Below are positions 50,483-59,182 of a stretch of DNA of 64,000 nt, piece after piece. The position numbers and the translations under genes were made by a program. This DNA comes from an uncultured cyanobacterium. Its GTDB lineage: Bacteria > Cyanobacteriota > Cyanobacteriia > Cyanobacteriales > FACHB-T130. Under the pieces are notes generated by a model, which had not been told where the DNA came from, did no database searches, and saw nothing but the letters and a program-made list of their open reading frames with translations. The stretch lies in the NCBI GenBank assembly GCA_936920195.1, contig CAKZHE010000098.1:1-64000 (forward strand), in the 5' to 3' direction. Every line of letters begins with the position of its first letter. Position 1 is the stretch's first letter.

Positions 50483-50801
50483 GTTGTCTATGTGTCCCGC
50501 TCTTATTGCCAATAGTTCTCACAGAGATAATCTTGATATCTGCGAAGAATCAGAAGATATCTCCAGAAATTACCGACTAGCCTAAGCAGGATAAGGATTT
50601 TAGACCGATCTTGAGAAATGCGTAGCAGATGTGAATTATGATTGTTTCTTCAAGAATGGGCTGGATTATTAAGTTTTTGTAGATTATGGCATAAAATCGC
50701 TAGATAAAGGTAAAATCCCTAGTTGGGATCAACCTTTAGGGGATTGCTTCTTGCTCAAAGACAGGGATCTAAATCCCCGTGGATTTATTCAAGTGACCAC
50801 C
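50483..50801. other. Intergenic region upstream of egtD
   Basis: About 320 bp, AT-rich, with no supported ORF beyond the end of the pyruvyl transferase gene. The in-frame extension of egtD back to 50751 is possible but has no ribosome site. The egtD promoter should lie here. Confidence 0.45.
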
Positions 50802-51764
50802 ATGATTAAAAATGAAACCCCGTCTAGTACAATTGAACAAAAAGTTGGTGAAGAGGTCATTCAAGGGTTAACTCAAACCCAAAAAACCTTACCTGCCAAA
50901 TATTTATACGATGCTCGTGGTTCAGAACTATTTGAGCAAATCTGTGATTTGCCAGAATATTACCCCACCAGAACCGAAGCCGCAATTTTGCGTCAATATG
51001 CCCCTGAAATTGTCCAAATCACAGGTGTTTGCGAACTGGTAGAGTTAGGTAGCGGTAGTTCCACCAAAACTCGTCTGTTGTTAGATGCTTATCAAAACCT
51101 AGGACAATCTGGTAAATATGTACCGATTGATGTCAGTGAAAGCATTCTTCAATCCAGCGCCCTGCAACTGCAAAAAGACTACCCCAACCTCCAAATTGAA
51201 GCATTTGTGGGAACTTACGAACAAGCTCTTGCCCAGTTTCAACCAACATCTTTCCCCGCGCGGATGATTTTCTTCCTGGGGAGTTCCATTGGTAATTTTA
51301 CCCCCCAAGAGTGCGATCGCTTTCTCCAGCAAGTCACCACCGTCCTTGCCCCAGGAGATTACTTTTTGATTGGCCTTGACTTGCAAAAACCCCAACCAAT
51401 CTTAGAAGCCGCCTACAATGATGCCCAAGGAGTTACTGCTGCCTTTAACTTGAATATACTCTCCCATTTGAATTGGCGATTTCAAGGCAACTTTGACCTT
51501 AACTTGTTTACCCATCAAGCCATCTACAACCAAGCTAATGCTCAAATTGAAATGCACCTTTATTCCCAAGCCAGTCATTCTGTCTCCCTCAATGACCTAA
51601 ATTTAGACATTTCCTTTCAGGCTGGAGAAAGTATTCTCACGGAAATTTCTCGCAAATTCGATTTGGAAACCATCCAGGCACAACTAGCCGCCAAAGGACT
51701 AAACACCGTTAGGATTTGGACAGATGAACAACAGTGGTTCGGGTTAATTCTTTGCCAAGCTTAA
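50802..51764 (+). CDS. egtD: L-histidine N-alpha-methyltransferase
   Basis: 320 residues from ATG 50802; a TTG-type start at 50751 would add 17 residues without a ribosome site. SAM-dependent trimethylation of histidine to hercynine, step one of ergothioneine synthesis. Motifs: KTLPAKYLYDARGSELFEQI, YYPTRTEAAIL, the SAM loop VELGSGSSTKTRLLL, and FLGSSIGNFTPQEC. Followed after 38 bp by an MscS-type gene and then egtB on the same strand. Confidence 0.92.
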   Translation: MIKNETPSSTIEQKVGEEVIQGLTQTQKTLPAKYLYDARGSELFEQICDLPEYYPTRTEAAILRQYAPEIVQITGVCELVELGSGSSTKTRLLLDAYQNLGQSGKYVPIDVSESILQSSALQLQKDYPNLQIEAFVGTYEQALAQFQPTSFPARMIFFLGSSIGNFTPQECDRFLQQVTTVLAPGDYFLIGLDLQKPQPILEAAYNDAQGVTAAFNLNILSHLNWRFQGNFDLNLFTHQAIYNQANAQIEMHLYSQASHSVSLNDLNLDISFQAGESILTEISRKFDLETIQAQLAAKGLNTVRIWTDEQQWFGLILCQA

Positions 51765-51802
51765 TCATTTACCAAGCAACAACGACATTTTCAGAGAAAA
51801 CT

Positions 51803-52921
51803 ATGGAACCTGTTTGGAATACACTCAAAAACATCAATTACTCCGGTATCCCCATCGCCAAAATTGTTCTCGCCCTAATTATCTTAATCGCCGTACAATT
51901 TTTAAGGCGGTTTTTTGTCGAAGTGATAGTTAAAGGTGTGGAGCGGTTTACCAGTAAAACAGAAACCGAACTGGACGATGAATTGATTGCCATTATCAAG
52001 CCATCCTTAAGCTTGCTAATTCTGATTGGTGGATTCTGGATAGTTAAAGAGATCCTAGCTGATAACATTGGAGTGCAATTAAGCGAGACAATTACTAGGA
52101 TTCTCAACTTAAGCGTTGTTTTCATCGTCGCCTACGTTGTTTATAGCGCGGCTTCTATTCTAGGCCAGATCATTGCTAATCTCGTTCTACAAACTGAAAC
52201 CGAACTGGATGAATTACTGAGGCCATTAATGCCAAAGGTTTTTCAATCGGCAGCCATTATTGTCATCACCATCAAGGTAAGTGAAATCTTTTTAGGCCAA
52301 TCTGCCGCCGCGCTAGTGGGCTTATTAGGCGGTGCTGGCATCACTTTGGGTTTGTTGTTCAAAGACATTGTGTATGACTGGTTCTGCACCATCATTATTT
52401 ACTCAGATGGTCTTTATCGACCAGGTGATTGGGTAGGCATATCCGGTATAGATGGTTTCGTAGAAATCAAAAATATTGGCTTTAGAACTACAACACTCCA
52501 TCTCGCCAAGTGGGGTTCCATTGTCAAAATGCCGAACTCTAGAATGATTGGCGGAATTGTGGAAAATTGGTCGCAAAATCCTGGTAAAGAATTAAAGTGG
52601 GGTTTGAACGTTGTTTTGCACATCGAAAATATTTCTGCCCAACAAACTGCTAGAATTTGTGAAAAATTGCAGAAAATTCCCCCAACTATTGCTGGTTTTT
52701 CGGAATCATGCACAGTTCGATTCAAAAAAATTGAACTCAATGCCAGGATTATTGAAATCATGGCCTTTGTCAATGATGACAATCTTTACTTTACCGCCGA
52801 GAAAGAATTAAACCTAGCGATTTTAGAGCTATTGGAGCAAGAGGGCATTGATTTCTTGTCAGTGCAACTCATGACAGATCCCGGAACATATAAACACCTC
52901 CAACAGGCTGCCAAAAACTGA
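51803..52921 (+). CDS. MscS-family mechanosensitive ion channel
   Basis: 372 residues from ATG 51803; upstream in-frame codons overlap egtD. Transmembrane segments near 15-35, 70-90, 105-130 and the pore helix GLLGGAGITLGLLFKDIVYD. The beta domain follows: YSDGLYRPGDWVGISGIDGF, VEIKNIGFRTTTLH, VKMPNSRMIGGIVENWS. It releases osmolytes or ions on membrane stretch in characterised relatives. Its position between egtD and egtB is unusual and suggests a shared transcript. Confidence 0.88.
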   Translation: MEPVWNTLKNINYSGIPIAKIVLALIILIAVQFLRRFFVEVIVKGVERFTSKTETELDDELIAIIKPSLSLLILIGGFWIVKEILADNIGVQLSETITRILNLSVVFIVAYVVYSAASILGQIIANLVLQTETELDELLRPLMPKVFQSAAIIVITIKVSEIFLGQSAAALVGLLGGAGITLGLLFKDIVYDWFCTIIIYSDGLYRPGDWVGISGIDGFVEIKNIGFRTTTLHLAKWGSIVKMPNSRMIGGIVENWSQNPGKELKWGLNVVLHIENISAQQTARICEKLQKIPPTIAGFSESCTVRFKKIELNARIIEIMAFVNDDNLYFTAEKELNLAILELLEQEGIDFLSVQLMTDPGTYKHLQQAAKN

Positions 52922-52980
52922 AGCTAAAATTCAGTTGTTGATGTTTCCTACAATTCAATAAACAGGGAACAAAAAATTTC

Positions 52981-53011
52981 TCAATATCCCCTTAACAAAA
53001 GGGGATATTGA
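52981..53011. promoter_or_regulatory. Hairpin upstream of egtB
   Basis: TCAATATCCCC (52981-52991) pairs perfectly with GGGGATATTGA (53001-53011) around a 9-base loop, 25 bp before the egtB ATG and 59 bp after the MscS gene. There is no T-run, so attenuation or mRNA processing is possible. Confidence 0.5.
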
Positions 53012-53036
53012 CTTGCAAACCAGCAATTTTTATACC

Positions 53037-54374
53037 ATGAACATTCTGCAATCCGTTGAATCTCCCAACTTAGATAGCTGTAATTCTCAAGTCATTCTTG
53101 ATTACTTTCAAAATGCTTGGAAACTGGAAGATCTACTTTTGAAAAGCTTGATTGAAGACGAAACATTTTATCTCAATCCTGACCCGCTGAGAAACCGATT
53201 TATTTTTTATCTAGGACATTCAGCAGTTTTTTACATCAATAAATTGATCCGGGTAGAACTATTACGAGAACACCTGAATTCCCATTATGAAACCTTGTTT
53301 GCAGTTGGGGTAGATCCCGAAAATCCTGAAGAACTTAGTCATGCACTATCGAGAATTAAATGGCCTCAAGTTGCCGAGGTTTGGCAGTATCGAGATCAAG
53401 CCTACTCCCTGCTTTCAGAATTTATTCAGAAAACCCCAATTACCACTCCAATTCGGCCCAATCATCCTCTGTGGGCATTAATGATGGGCTTAGAACACCA
53501 GCGAGTTCATATTGAAACATCTTCCATGTTAATTCGGCAACTGCCAGTGGCAAAACTGGAACGTCCGACGCAATGGCAATATGCTCCTACTAATGGGAAG
53601 ATTCCTGAAAATGAAATGATTGCTGTGGCGGGGGGAGTGGTTAAACTGGGCAAACCAGAGAATTCTTCTACCTATGGTTGGGATATTGACTATGGCGATC
53701 GCACTATTACAGTACCATCTTTCTTAGCCAGCAAATATCTGATTACCAATGCCGATTTTCTGCATTTTGTCAAAGCTGGCGGTTACGACAATCAAGAATA
53801 TTGGGATGAAGAATCTTGGGCTTGGAAAACTGAATGTAATATCCAACATCCCAAATTCTGGATACCCGATAATGGCAGCTACAAATATCGCGCCATGTTT
53901 GATGAAATCGAGTTACCCTTAGATTGGCCTGTGGAAGTAAATCATTATGAAGCAATGGCTTACTGTCGCGCTCAAGGGCAAGGGACTCGCTTAATGAGCG
54001 AAGCTGAATGGCATCTAGCTACCTATGGAAATGGTTTGGTAGCAGACGCAGATAATTACAATCTGAATTTAAAATTTGGTTCGCCTACCCCCGTCGGTTC
54101 CTTAACAACTGCCAAAAGTCCCTCTGGATTGTATGATTTGCGCGGGAATATTTGGGAATTGTTAAGCAACAACTTAGATCCCTTTCCTGGATATCAAACT
54201 CATTTTCTCTACGAAAACTATTCTGAACCCTTTTTAGATGCCAAACATAATATGATGTTAGGCGGTTGTTGGATTACGAATGGAACTGAAGCCTTAGAAC
54301 ATTACCGCAATTGGTTCCGTCCCTATTTCTATCAACACGCTGGGTTTAGAATTGCCCAAGATATTCCCAATTAA
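53037..54374 (+). CDS. egtB: Cyanobacterial EgtB, OvoA-related sulfoxide synthase
   Basis: 445 residues from ATG 53037. N-terminal DinB-like domain with the iron ligands: GHSAVFYINKL (His61) and EHQRVHIETSSML (His154, His158, with Glu160). C-terminal FGE/SUMF1-type domain: FLASKYLITNADFLHF, TRLMSEAEWHLATY, SGLYDLRGNIWELL, HAGFRIAQD. The N-terminal domain is closer to OvoA (5-histidylcysteine sulfoxide synthase) than to mycobacterial EgtB, but the OvoA methyltransferase domain is absent and egtD is adjacent. This matches the cyanobacterial EgtB shown to have evolved separately from OvoA-like ancestors, which makes ergothioneine the likely product, probably using cysteine directly. Confidence 0.87.
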   Translation: MNILQSVESPNLDSCNSQVILDYFQNAWKLEDLLLKSLIEDETFYLNPDPLRNRFIFYLGHSAVFYINKLIRVELLREHLNSHYETLFAVGVDPENPEELSHALSRIKWPQVAEVWQYRDQAYSLLSEFIQKTPITTPIRPNHPLWALMMGLEHQRVHIETSSMLIRQLPVAKLERPTQWQYAPTNGKIPENEMIAVAGGVVKLGKPENSSTYGWDIDYGDRTITVPSFLASKYLITNADFLHFVKAGGYDNQEYWDEESWAWKTECNIQHPKFWIPDNGSYKYRAMFDEIELPLDWPVEVNHYEAMAYCRAQGQGTRLMSEAEWHLATYGNGLVADADNYNLNLKFGSPTPVGSLTTAKSPSGLYDLRGNIWELLSNNLDPFPGYQTHFLYENYSEPFLDAKHNMMLGGCWITNGTEALEHYRNWFRPYFYQHAGFRIAQDIPN

Positions 54375-54385
54375 CACTGTGTTAA

Positions 54386-54455
54386 ATCGGGGCAATCCCC
54401 CCGTGGTTGCCCCGATGTGTAGGGGTAGGCACGGGGGCGCTACCCCTACAGATTT
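54386..54455. repeat. Repeat D copy 2
   Basis: ggggcaatccccccgtgg.. then taggcacgggggcgctaccc, matching 38096-38165. Located directly after egtB. Confidence 0.8.
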
Positions 54456-54485
54456 ACATAAATGATTCAGACGCGCTATATAATA

Positions 54486-54683
54486 TCATTCCATCTTTAG
54501 CAACTGCTTTGCCTTTTCTAACCGATAGCGCTGCAAAGGTTGCTGCCTAATGTCTTCCTCTAATTGGGCAATAATATAATCCAAAATTAAAATGTTAGCA
54601 TCGGCACGCTTACAGATTTCCTGCACTTTGGCAGATGTCCTTTTTACAGTTTCTATATCCGGTTTTTTTCGTTGTTCGTTCAT
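54486..54683 (-). CDS. Small helical hypothetical protein
   Basis: 65 residues (MNEQRKKPDIETVKRTSAKV to KAKQLLKME), mostly charged helix. Its ATG overlaps the stop of an upstream reading frame fragment (ccATGAAC), which lacks a visible start and may be the remnant of a gene. Size and composition resemble small partner proteins, but I recognise no family. Confidence 0.5.
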   Translation of the reverse strand: MNEQRKKPDIETVKRTSAKVQEICKRADANILILDYIIAQLEEDIRQQPLQRYRLEKAKQLLKME

Positions 54684-54871
54684 GGGATATTAAAGTTCCT
54701 TTTTTCTTCTTGAATAGTGGCTTCTAAGGCATTACTAGTCGCCTCTGCATCATCAATTGAACGATATCGCGATCGCTATATTATTAATTTTTGTCACATC
54801 AGGGCAAAGCAGTTCGGAATAAATATCCGAACTGCCTGCTGTTCAAACTTCCTTAGTCGGAAGATTGAAGT

Positions 54872-57067
54872 CTAAACTGAGACGCTGGCGCGGATTTCGG
54901 CGGGTTTAACCGTTGTGCCAGGGGCATACAGTTGGGCGACATAATCTGCTAGCATCCGGTCAGTATTAAAGGCGGGAGAATTGGTCTTGATAGACGCTTT
55001 CATCACCTTAATCCAATTGTGGGGAATGCCATTGGCATCTCGGTCATAATAAAGAGGGACAATTTCCTCTTCTAGCAAGGAATAGAGAGATTCAGAATCA
55101 ATCTTGTCTTGCAATTCTTGGTCGCTGGTGTGGGCATCTTCCCCAATTGCCCATCCATTAATACCTTTGCCATTGGCATCGGCTTTGTAACCTTCGCACC
55201 ACCAACCATCAAGAACGCTGCAATTTATTCCGCCATTGAAGCAAACTTTTTGACCGCTGGTGCCAGAAGCTTCTAGGGGACGGCGAGGATTGTTTAACCA
55301 AACATCAACACCTTGAACTAATTTTTGTCCAGTGTAAATGTCATAGTTTTCAATTAAGGCCACTCGGTTGATGATTTTTTCCTGACGACACCAATCCATT
55401 AACCGTTGAATAATCCGTTTGCCTTCTTCATCGTGGGGATGAGCTTTGCCAGCAAAGATGATTTGGACTGGACGCTCGGTATTACCAAAGATCCTTAAAG
55501 CGCGTTCTGCATCCCGCAACAGCAAATCGCCCCGCTTGTAGGGACTAAAGCGACGGGCAAAGCCAATGGTGAGGATATCAGGGTCAAGCAGATTATCGGC
55601 AGCATCGATGCGATATTGTTCTTCACCGCGATTTTGCCGGGATTGTTTCACCCGATGGCGGGTATGCGCGATTAACCGTTCTTTAAGGGTTTGATGCCGC
55701 CACCAAATCTCTTCATCGGGAACTTGCTCGATTTTTTCCCAGATGGCAGTATCGGCAATGTGGGTTGACCAATCTGCACCTAGGTATTCAGAATACAAAT
55801 CTGACATCAAGGGCGCTGTCCAAGTCCGAGCATGAACGCCGTTGGTGATGTGACCGATGGGAACTTGGGCTTCGGCTTTGTCGGGATAGAGGATGTTCCA
55901 CATCTTGCGGGAAACTTCACCGTGCAGGGCGCTCACGCCGTTGGCAGCGCGGGTCATCCGCAGGGCGAGAACAGTCATACCGAAGGGTTCCCAAGGATCT
56001 CCCAGACGACGCGCACCGAGGGAGAGGAATTGCTCGCGGGAGAGTCCCAGGCTAGGCCAGTAGTGGGCAAAGTAGGAGTCCATCAGGTCAGGGGAGAAGA
56101 CATCGTGACCAGCGGGGACGGGGGTGTGAGTGGTGAAGACGCAGCGATCGCGCACTGTAGCTTCAATATCGTAAAAGGATTTGCCTGTTTTTTGAATTTC
56201 TTCTCGGGCAATTTCTAGGGTACAGAAGGCGGCGTGTCCTTCATTCAGGTGGCAAACGGAGGGGTGAATCCCCAGTTTGGTCAAGGCGCGAACGCCCCCA
56301 ATCCCTAGTAAGACTTCTTGGGCAATCCGGGTTTCTTGGTTGCCGCCGTACAGGTGTCCAGTCAACCAACGGTCAATGGAATCATTATCTGGGCGGTCGG
56401 TATCCAATAGGTAAAGATTTACCCGTCCGACTTTTGCCAGCCAGATTTGGGCTTTGACCATCCGCTGACGAATTTCTACTTCAATGGTGACAGCTTCTCC
56501 TCGGTCGTCTTTAATTAACTCCAAGGGCATCCGGTCAAAGGGATTATCAAAATATTTTTCTTCTTGCCAGCCAGCCCGACTTAATTGTTGGTTAAAGTAA
56601 CCTTGGCGGTAACAGAGTCCCACAGCAACCAGGGGAATGCCCAAATCTGAGGCGGATTTCAAGTGGTCGCCTGCGAGGATGCCCAAGCCGCCGGAGTAGA
56701 CGGGGAGGGATTCATGAACGCCAAATTCGGCACAGAAATAGGCTACAGGGCGATCGCGCGTAATTTGCGGTGCTACTTGGGATGACCAAGTATCCTTTTC
56801 ATTCATGTATTTGTCAAACTGTTCGGCGAGGGCTTTGACTCGTTTGATGTAGCTGGGGTCCTTCGCCATTTGGGTGAGGCGGACATAGCTAGCAGATTCC
56901 AGTAAAGCGACGGCATTGCGTCCGCAGCGCTGCCATTCATCCGGGGCAATGCTTTGGAATAAGGAAATCCGGTCAGTAGTCCAACTCCACCAATAGTTAT
57001 AGGCTAAATCTGCTAGTCTTTTGAGCGGGAAAGGTAACTTGGCACGCAGCGTCTCAATTTTGGTCAT
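54872..57067 (-). CDS. glgP: Alpha-glucan (glycogen) phosphorylase, GT35
   Basis: 731 residues from ATG 57067 (MTKIETLRAKLPFPLKRLAD); an ATG at 57148 would add 27 residues unlike the family. N-terminal DUF3417-type segment (LAYNYWWSWTTD), then AYFCAEFGVHESLPVYSGGL, VCHLNEGHAAFCTLEIARE, and the C-terminal cofactor region RRPLEASGTSGQKVCFNGG. It releases glucose 1-phosphate from glycogen with PLP as cofactor. The GTCACAA cluster at 57441-57724 lies in its upstream region. The debranching enzyme at 43544 is a functional partner. Confidence 0.9.
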   Translation of the reverse strand: MTKIETLRAKLPFPLKRLADLAYNYWWSWTTDRISLFQSIAPDEWQRCGRNAVALLESASYVRLTQMAKDPSYIKRVKALAEQFDKYMNEKDTWSSQVAPQITRDRPVAYFCAEFGVHESLPVYSGGLGILAGDHLKSASDLGIPLVAVGLCYRQGYFNQQLSRAGWQEEKYFDNPFDRMPLELIKDDRGEAVTIEVEIRQRMVKAQIWLAKVGRVNLYLLDTDRPDNDSIDRWLTGHLYGGNQETRIAQEVLLGIGGVRALTKLGIHPSVCHLNEGHAAFCTLEIAREEIQKTGKSFYDIEATVRDRCVFTTHTPVPAGHDVFSPDLMDSYFAHYWPSLGLSREQFLSLGARRLGDPWEPFGMTVLALRMTRAANGVSALHGEVSRKMWNILYPDKAEAQVPIGHITNGVHARTWTAPLMSDLYSEYLGADWSTHIADTAIWEKIEQVPDEEIWWRHQTLKERLIAHTRHRVKQSRQNRGEEQYRIDAADNLLDPDILTIGFARRFSPYKRGDLLLRDAERALRIFGNTERPVQIIFAGKAHPHDEEGKRIIQRLMDWCRQEKIINRVALIENYDIYTGQKLVQGVDVWLNNPRRPLEASGTSGQKVCFNGGINCSVLDGWWCEGYKADANGKGINGWAIGEDAHTSDQELQDKIDSESLYSLLEEEIVPLYYDRDANGIPHNWIKVMKASIKTNSPAFNTDRMLADYVAQLYAPGTTVKPAEIRASVSV

Positions 57068-57302
57068 GGTTTCGATTTTTGGCTCAATACTGTGGTTTTT
57101 GACACTTTTTCCGATGAAGACAGAATCGTTACAGTCGCTTCTGTCCATTGGTGTCTATGGGTTTTAGCTCAATTGATGACGGAGCTAAGTAGTCCAAAAG
57201 GAATAGGACTGAGTATCTAGCTTGACAGGATTGTGCAGATCGTTGGTATTCTTTCACACTATTTATAGGTTTTGCGCCAATTATCCAAATTTTCATCTGT
57301 AA

Positions 57303-57392
57303 CAGGACTTACGCAACGTCTCTATCAGTAGGGTGTGTTAGCGCAGCGTAACGCACCATCAACGCTATATGCGGAGCAACTGCGTAAGTCCT
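57303..57392. repeat. MITE-B copy 6
   Basis: CAGGACTTACGCA..TGCGTAAGTCCT ends (90 bp). The interior differs from copies 1 and 4 and holds ggtgtgttagcgcagcgtaa, shared with the partial copy at 61464. No clear target duplication. It lies between glgP and the GTCACAA cluster. Confidence 0.8.
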
Positions 57393-57440
57393 AATCTATT
57401 TACTCGTTACTAGGCTGGAGCCTGAAAACCAGTTAAGCAA

Positions 57441-57724
57441 AAATCCTTGTGACAGTCACAAAGATTTTTGGACTACGACTTTACATCAAAAATTGCCGAT
57501 TTGCTCTATAGATGTGTCACTGCGTCACAAGTAAATAGTAAAAGCAGCGCGATCTCTGTCGCAAAAGTGAAAGTATAAATTAACCTTAAATCTACCCTTC
57601 TTGCTTGTTATTGCTATATTTGGATGCCAGCATTTCTCTATTGCAGTCACAAAAATGATGATTTTTCAGCGTCACAGATTGTCAAGTGTGCAATGGTCAC
57701 AATTTGACAATGTGATAGTCACAA
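57441..57724. promoter_or_regulatory. Cluster of GTCACA(A) repeats upstream of glgP
   Basis: GTCACAA or GTCACA recurs at 57455, 57516, 57524, 57646, 57671, 57696 and 57718. The first is part of a near-perfect 27-bp inverted repeat (57441-57467) with core TTGTGAC-A-GTCACAA. Spacing is irregular. The units resemble CRP half-sites (TGTGA/TCACA), but none has the usual 6-bp spacer. The block is 370-660 bp upstream of the glgP start and just behind the terminator of the small gene at 57856. Confidence 0.55.
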
Positions 57725-57795
57725 TATTAAGATATAGTTCTAGCAGTCTAACGCTAGAGTGTTAAATCTTGACTTAGCCAAATTGCTGAGTATTA

Positions 57796-57833
57796 ATAAA
57801 AAAAGCCAAAACAGTGGCAAGACTGTTTTGGCT
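57796..57833 (-). terminator. Rho-independent-type terminator of the small gene
   Basis: On the minus strand AGCCAAAACAGT and its inverse ACTGTTTTGGCT form a 12-bp stem (57804-57815 with 57822-57833) followed by TTTTTTTATT. It lies 22 bp after the stop codon at 57856. Confidence 0.82.
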
Positions 57834-57855
57834 CTGTACGAAGCTAGTTTAGAGG

Positions 57856-57930
57856 CTAGCTTCGGCTTAATACGAGAACGAGAAACGCGAGATTAGCTAG
57901 GGTATAGCCTAGCCAGATCTTCTCTATCAA
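57856..57930 (-). CDS. Candidate 24-codon membrane peptide gene
   Basis: TTG start at 57928-57930, stop TAG at 57856-57858. The peptide reads MIEKIWLGYTLANLAFLVLV and ends LSRS: one hydrophobic helix with polar ends. A Shine-Dalgarno AGGAGG (57939-57944) stands eight bases upstream, and AGGAGGTGATCC matches the anti-SD end of 16S rRNA over 12 bases. A strong hairpin lies upstream and a terminator downstream, so the unit looks like a complete small gene. It is too short for ordinary ORF calling. It does not match small photosystem, b6f or NDH subunits that I know; a type I toxin-like peptide is another possibility. Confidence 0.6.
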   Translation of the reverse strand: MIEKIWLGYTLANLAFLVLVLSRS

Positions 57931-57949
57931 AGGGATCACCTCCTGAAAT

Positions 57950-58012
57950 ATATAGAATCTACTCTGTTTACACTCCGCCGCCAAGCAGAAAAACAGAGTA
58001 GGTTTTCTATAT
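57950..58012 (-). promoter_or_regulatory. Long hairpin in the leader of the small gene
   Basis: Arms TCTACTCTGTTT (57958-57969) and AAACAGAGTAG (57991-58001) are continued by ATATAGAA and TTCTATAT, giving a stem of about 18 bp around a G+C-rich loop (actccgccgccaagc). On the minus strand it ends six bases before the AGGAGG, close enough to affect ribosome access. Confidence 0.65.
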
Positions 58013-58165
58013 GTTAGGCGATAGCTCATACTCCCGTCAATATTTTTGAGCCTAGACAGATCGTGTCATTGGCTGTTTTTTTTTGCGTTAAATCCCTAAC
58101 TCAAACGGTATGAGGAAAAATGATTAGGAGGGCAATCTTCAACGAGAAGTAGGAGGAAAATTACT

Positions 58166-59137
58166 ATGAATCTACCCAGCGCCGATTATGACAATCCCTG
58201 GAAAGAGGCACTAGGAGAGTATTTTGAGCAATTCTTGGAATTGTGCTTTCCTCAAGTCCATGCCTTGATTGACTGGAGCCAACCACCGCGATCCCTTGAC
58301 AAAGAACTGCAACAAATAGTTCGAGAAGCCGAATCAGGCAAGCGCATCGCTGATAAATTATTCCAAGTTTGGCAGCGTGACGGCTCCCAGGCTTGGATTT
58401 TGGTTCATGTAGAAGTCCAAAGTCAAGAGGATGCCGACTTTCCCAAACGAATGTATCAGTACCATTACAGGTCTTTTGACCTTTATGAGCGTCAAGTAAT
58501 TAGCTTGGCAGTTTTAGGGGATGAACGCAGCAATTGGCGACCATCTAATTATGGTTATAGTTTGGCAGGTTGCGAACTAAGTTTCCATTTTCCCATTGTC
58601 AAGTTATTGGATTATACAGATCGCTGGGAAACTCTGGAACAAAGCAATAACCCCTTTGCTGTCCTCATCATGGCACATTTGAAAACCAAGGCGACTACAG
58701 GCAAACCAATTCAGAGAGCAGAATGGAAATGGTATCTGGTCAGAGGACTCTATGAGCGAGGGTATGATAGAGAAGAAATTCGGAAGTTGTTTCGGTTGGT
58801 AGACTGGATGATGGTCTTGCCGGAAGAACTTCAGCAAGGCTTCGATCGAAAACTTCAACAGTATGAGGAGGAAATGCAAATGCCTTTGTTAAGTCACATG
58901 GAATTAAGAGCAATCGAAAGGGGTATGGAGCAGGGGAGTAAGAACGCAGTTCGCGAATCAGTGATAGAAGTTTTGGAAGTACGATTTTCGGAAGTGCCGC
59001 CAGAGTTGGTGGCAATCCTCAACAATATTTCCGATCTAGCGGTGCTGAAACAACTGCATCGAGAAGCGATCGCCATTAATTCTATCGCAGAATTTCAGCA
59101 GTTACTTCCCGAAAGTCAGGAAAACCAGGATAATTGA
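58166..59137 (+). CDS. Rpn/transposase-like protein with DUF4351-type C-terminus
   Basis: 323 residues with a strong ribosome site (aggagg, 58151-58156). The nuclease-fold motif is AWILVHVEVQSQEDADF (ExQ) after ADKLFQVWQRDGSQ. It belongs to the cyanobacterial proteins often labelled cytosolic protein or Rpn-like. The C-terminal part (VIEVLEVRFSEVPPELVAIL) resembles DUF4351 with repeated helices. It is a different subgroup from the gene at 45561. Function unknown. Confidence 0.82.
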   Translation: MNLPSADYDNPWKEALGEYFEQFLELCFPQVHALIDWSQPPRSLDKELQQIVREAESGKRIADKLFQVWQRDGSQAWILVHVEVQSQEDADFPKRMYQYHYRSFDLYERQVISLAVLGDERSNWRPSNYGYSLAGCELSFHFPIVKLLDYTDRWETLEQSNNPFAVLIMAHLKTKATTGKPIQRAEWKWYLVRGLYERGYDREEIRKLFRLVDWMMVLPEELQQGFDRKLQQYEEEMQMPLLSHMELRAIERGMEQGSKNAVRESVIEVLEVRFSEVPPELVAILNNISDLAVLKQLHREAIAINSIAEFQQLLPESQENQDN

Positions 59138-59182
59138 GCAAGACGAGACGGTTTGAGTACGCTTGATGAGGATAATAATTTT

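Noticed and set aside
50319-50585. 88-residue ORF overlapping the end of the pyruvyl transferase gene
   Set aside because: Frame-shifted shadow; the main frame continues with conserved family motifs to 50482.
53037-54374. OvoA (ovothiol synthase)
   Set aside because: The N-terminal domain is OvoA-like, but the C-terminal methyltransferase domain is missing and egtD is adjacent, which fits cyanobacterial EgtB better.
55832-56218. 128-residue plus-strand ORF inside glgP
   Set aside because: Antisense shadow of a strongly conserved enzyme region.
57441-57724. CRISPR array
   Set aside because: The repeat unit is only 6-7 bp and the spacing irregular; no repeat of CRISPR length occurs in the window.
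57933-57944. Fragment of 16S rRNA 3' end (ggatcacctcct on the plus strand)
   Set aside because: Only 12 bases match and no other rRNA sequence adjoins; on the minus strand it is better explained as a Shine-Dalgarno site.
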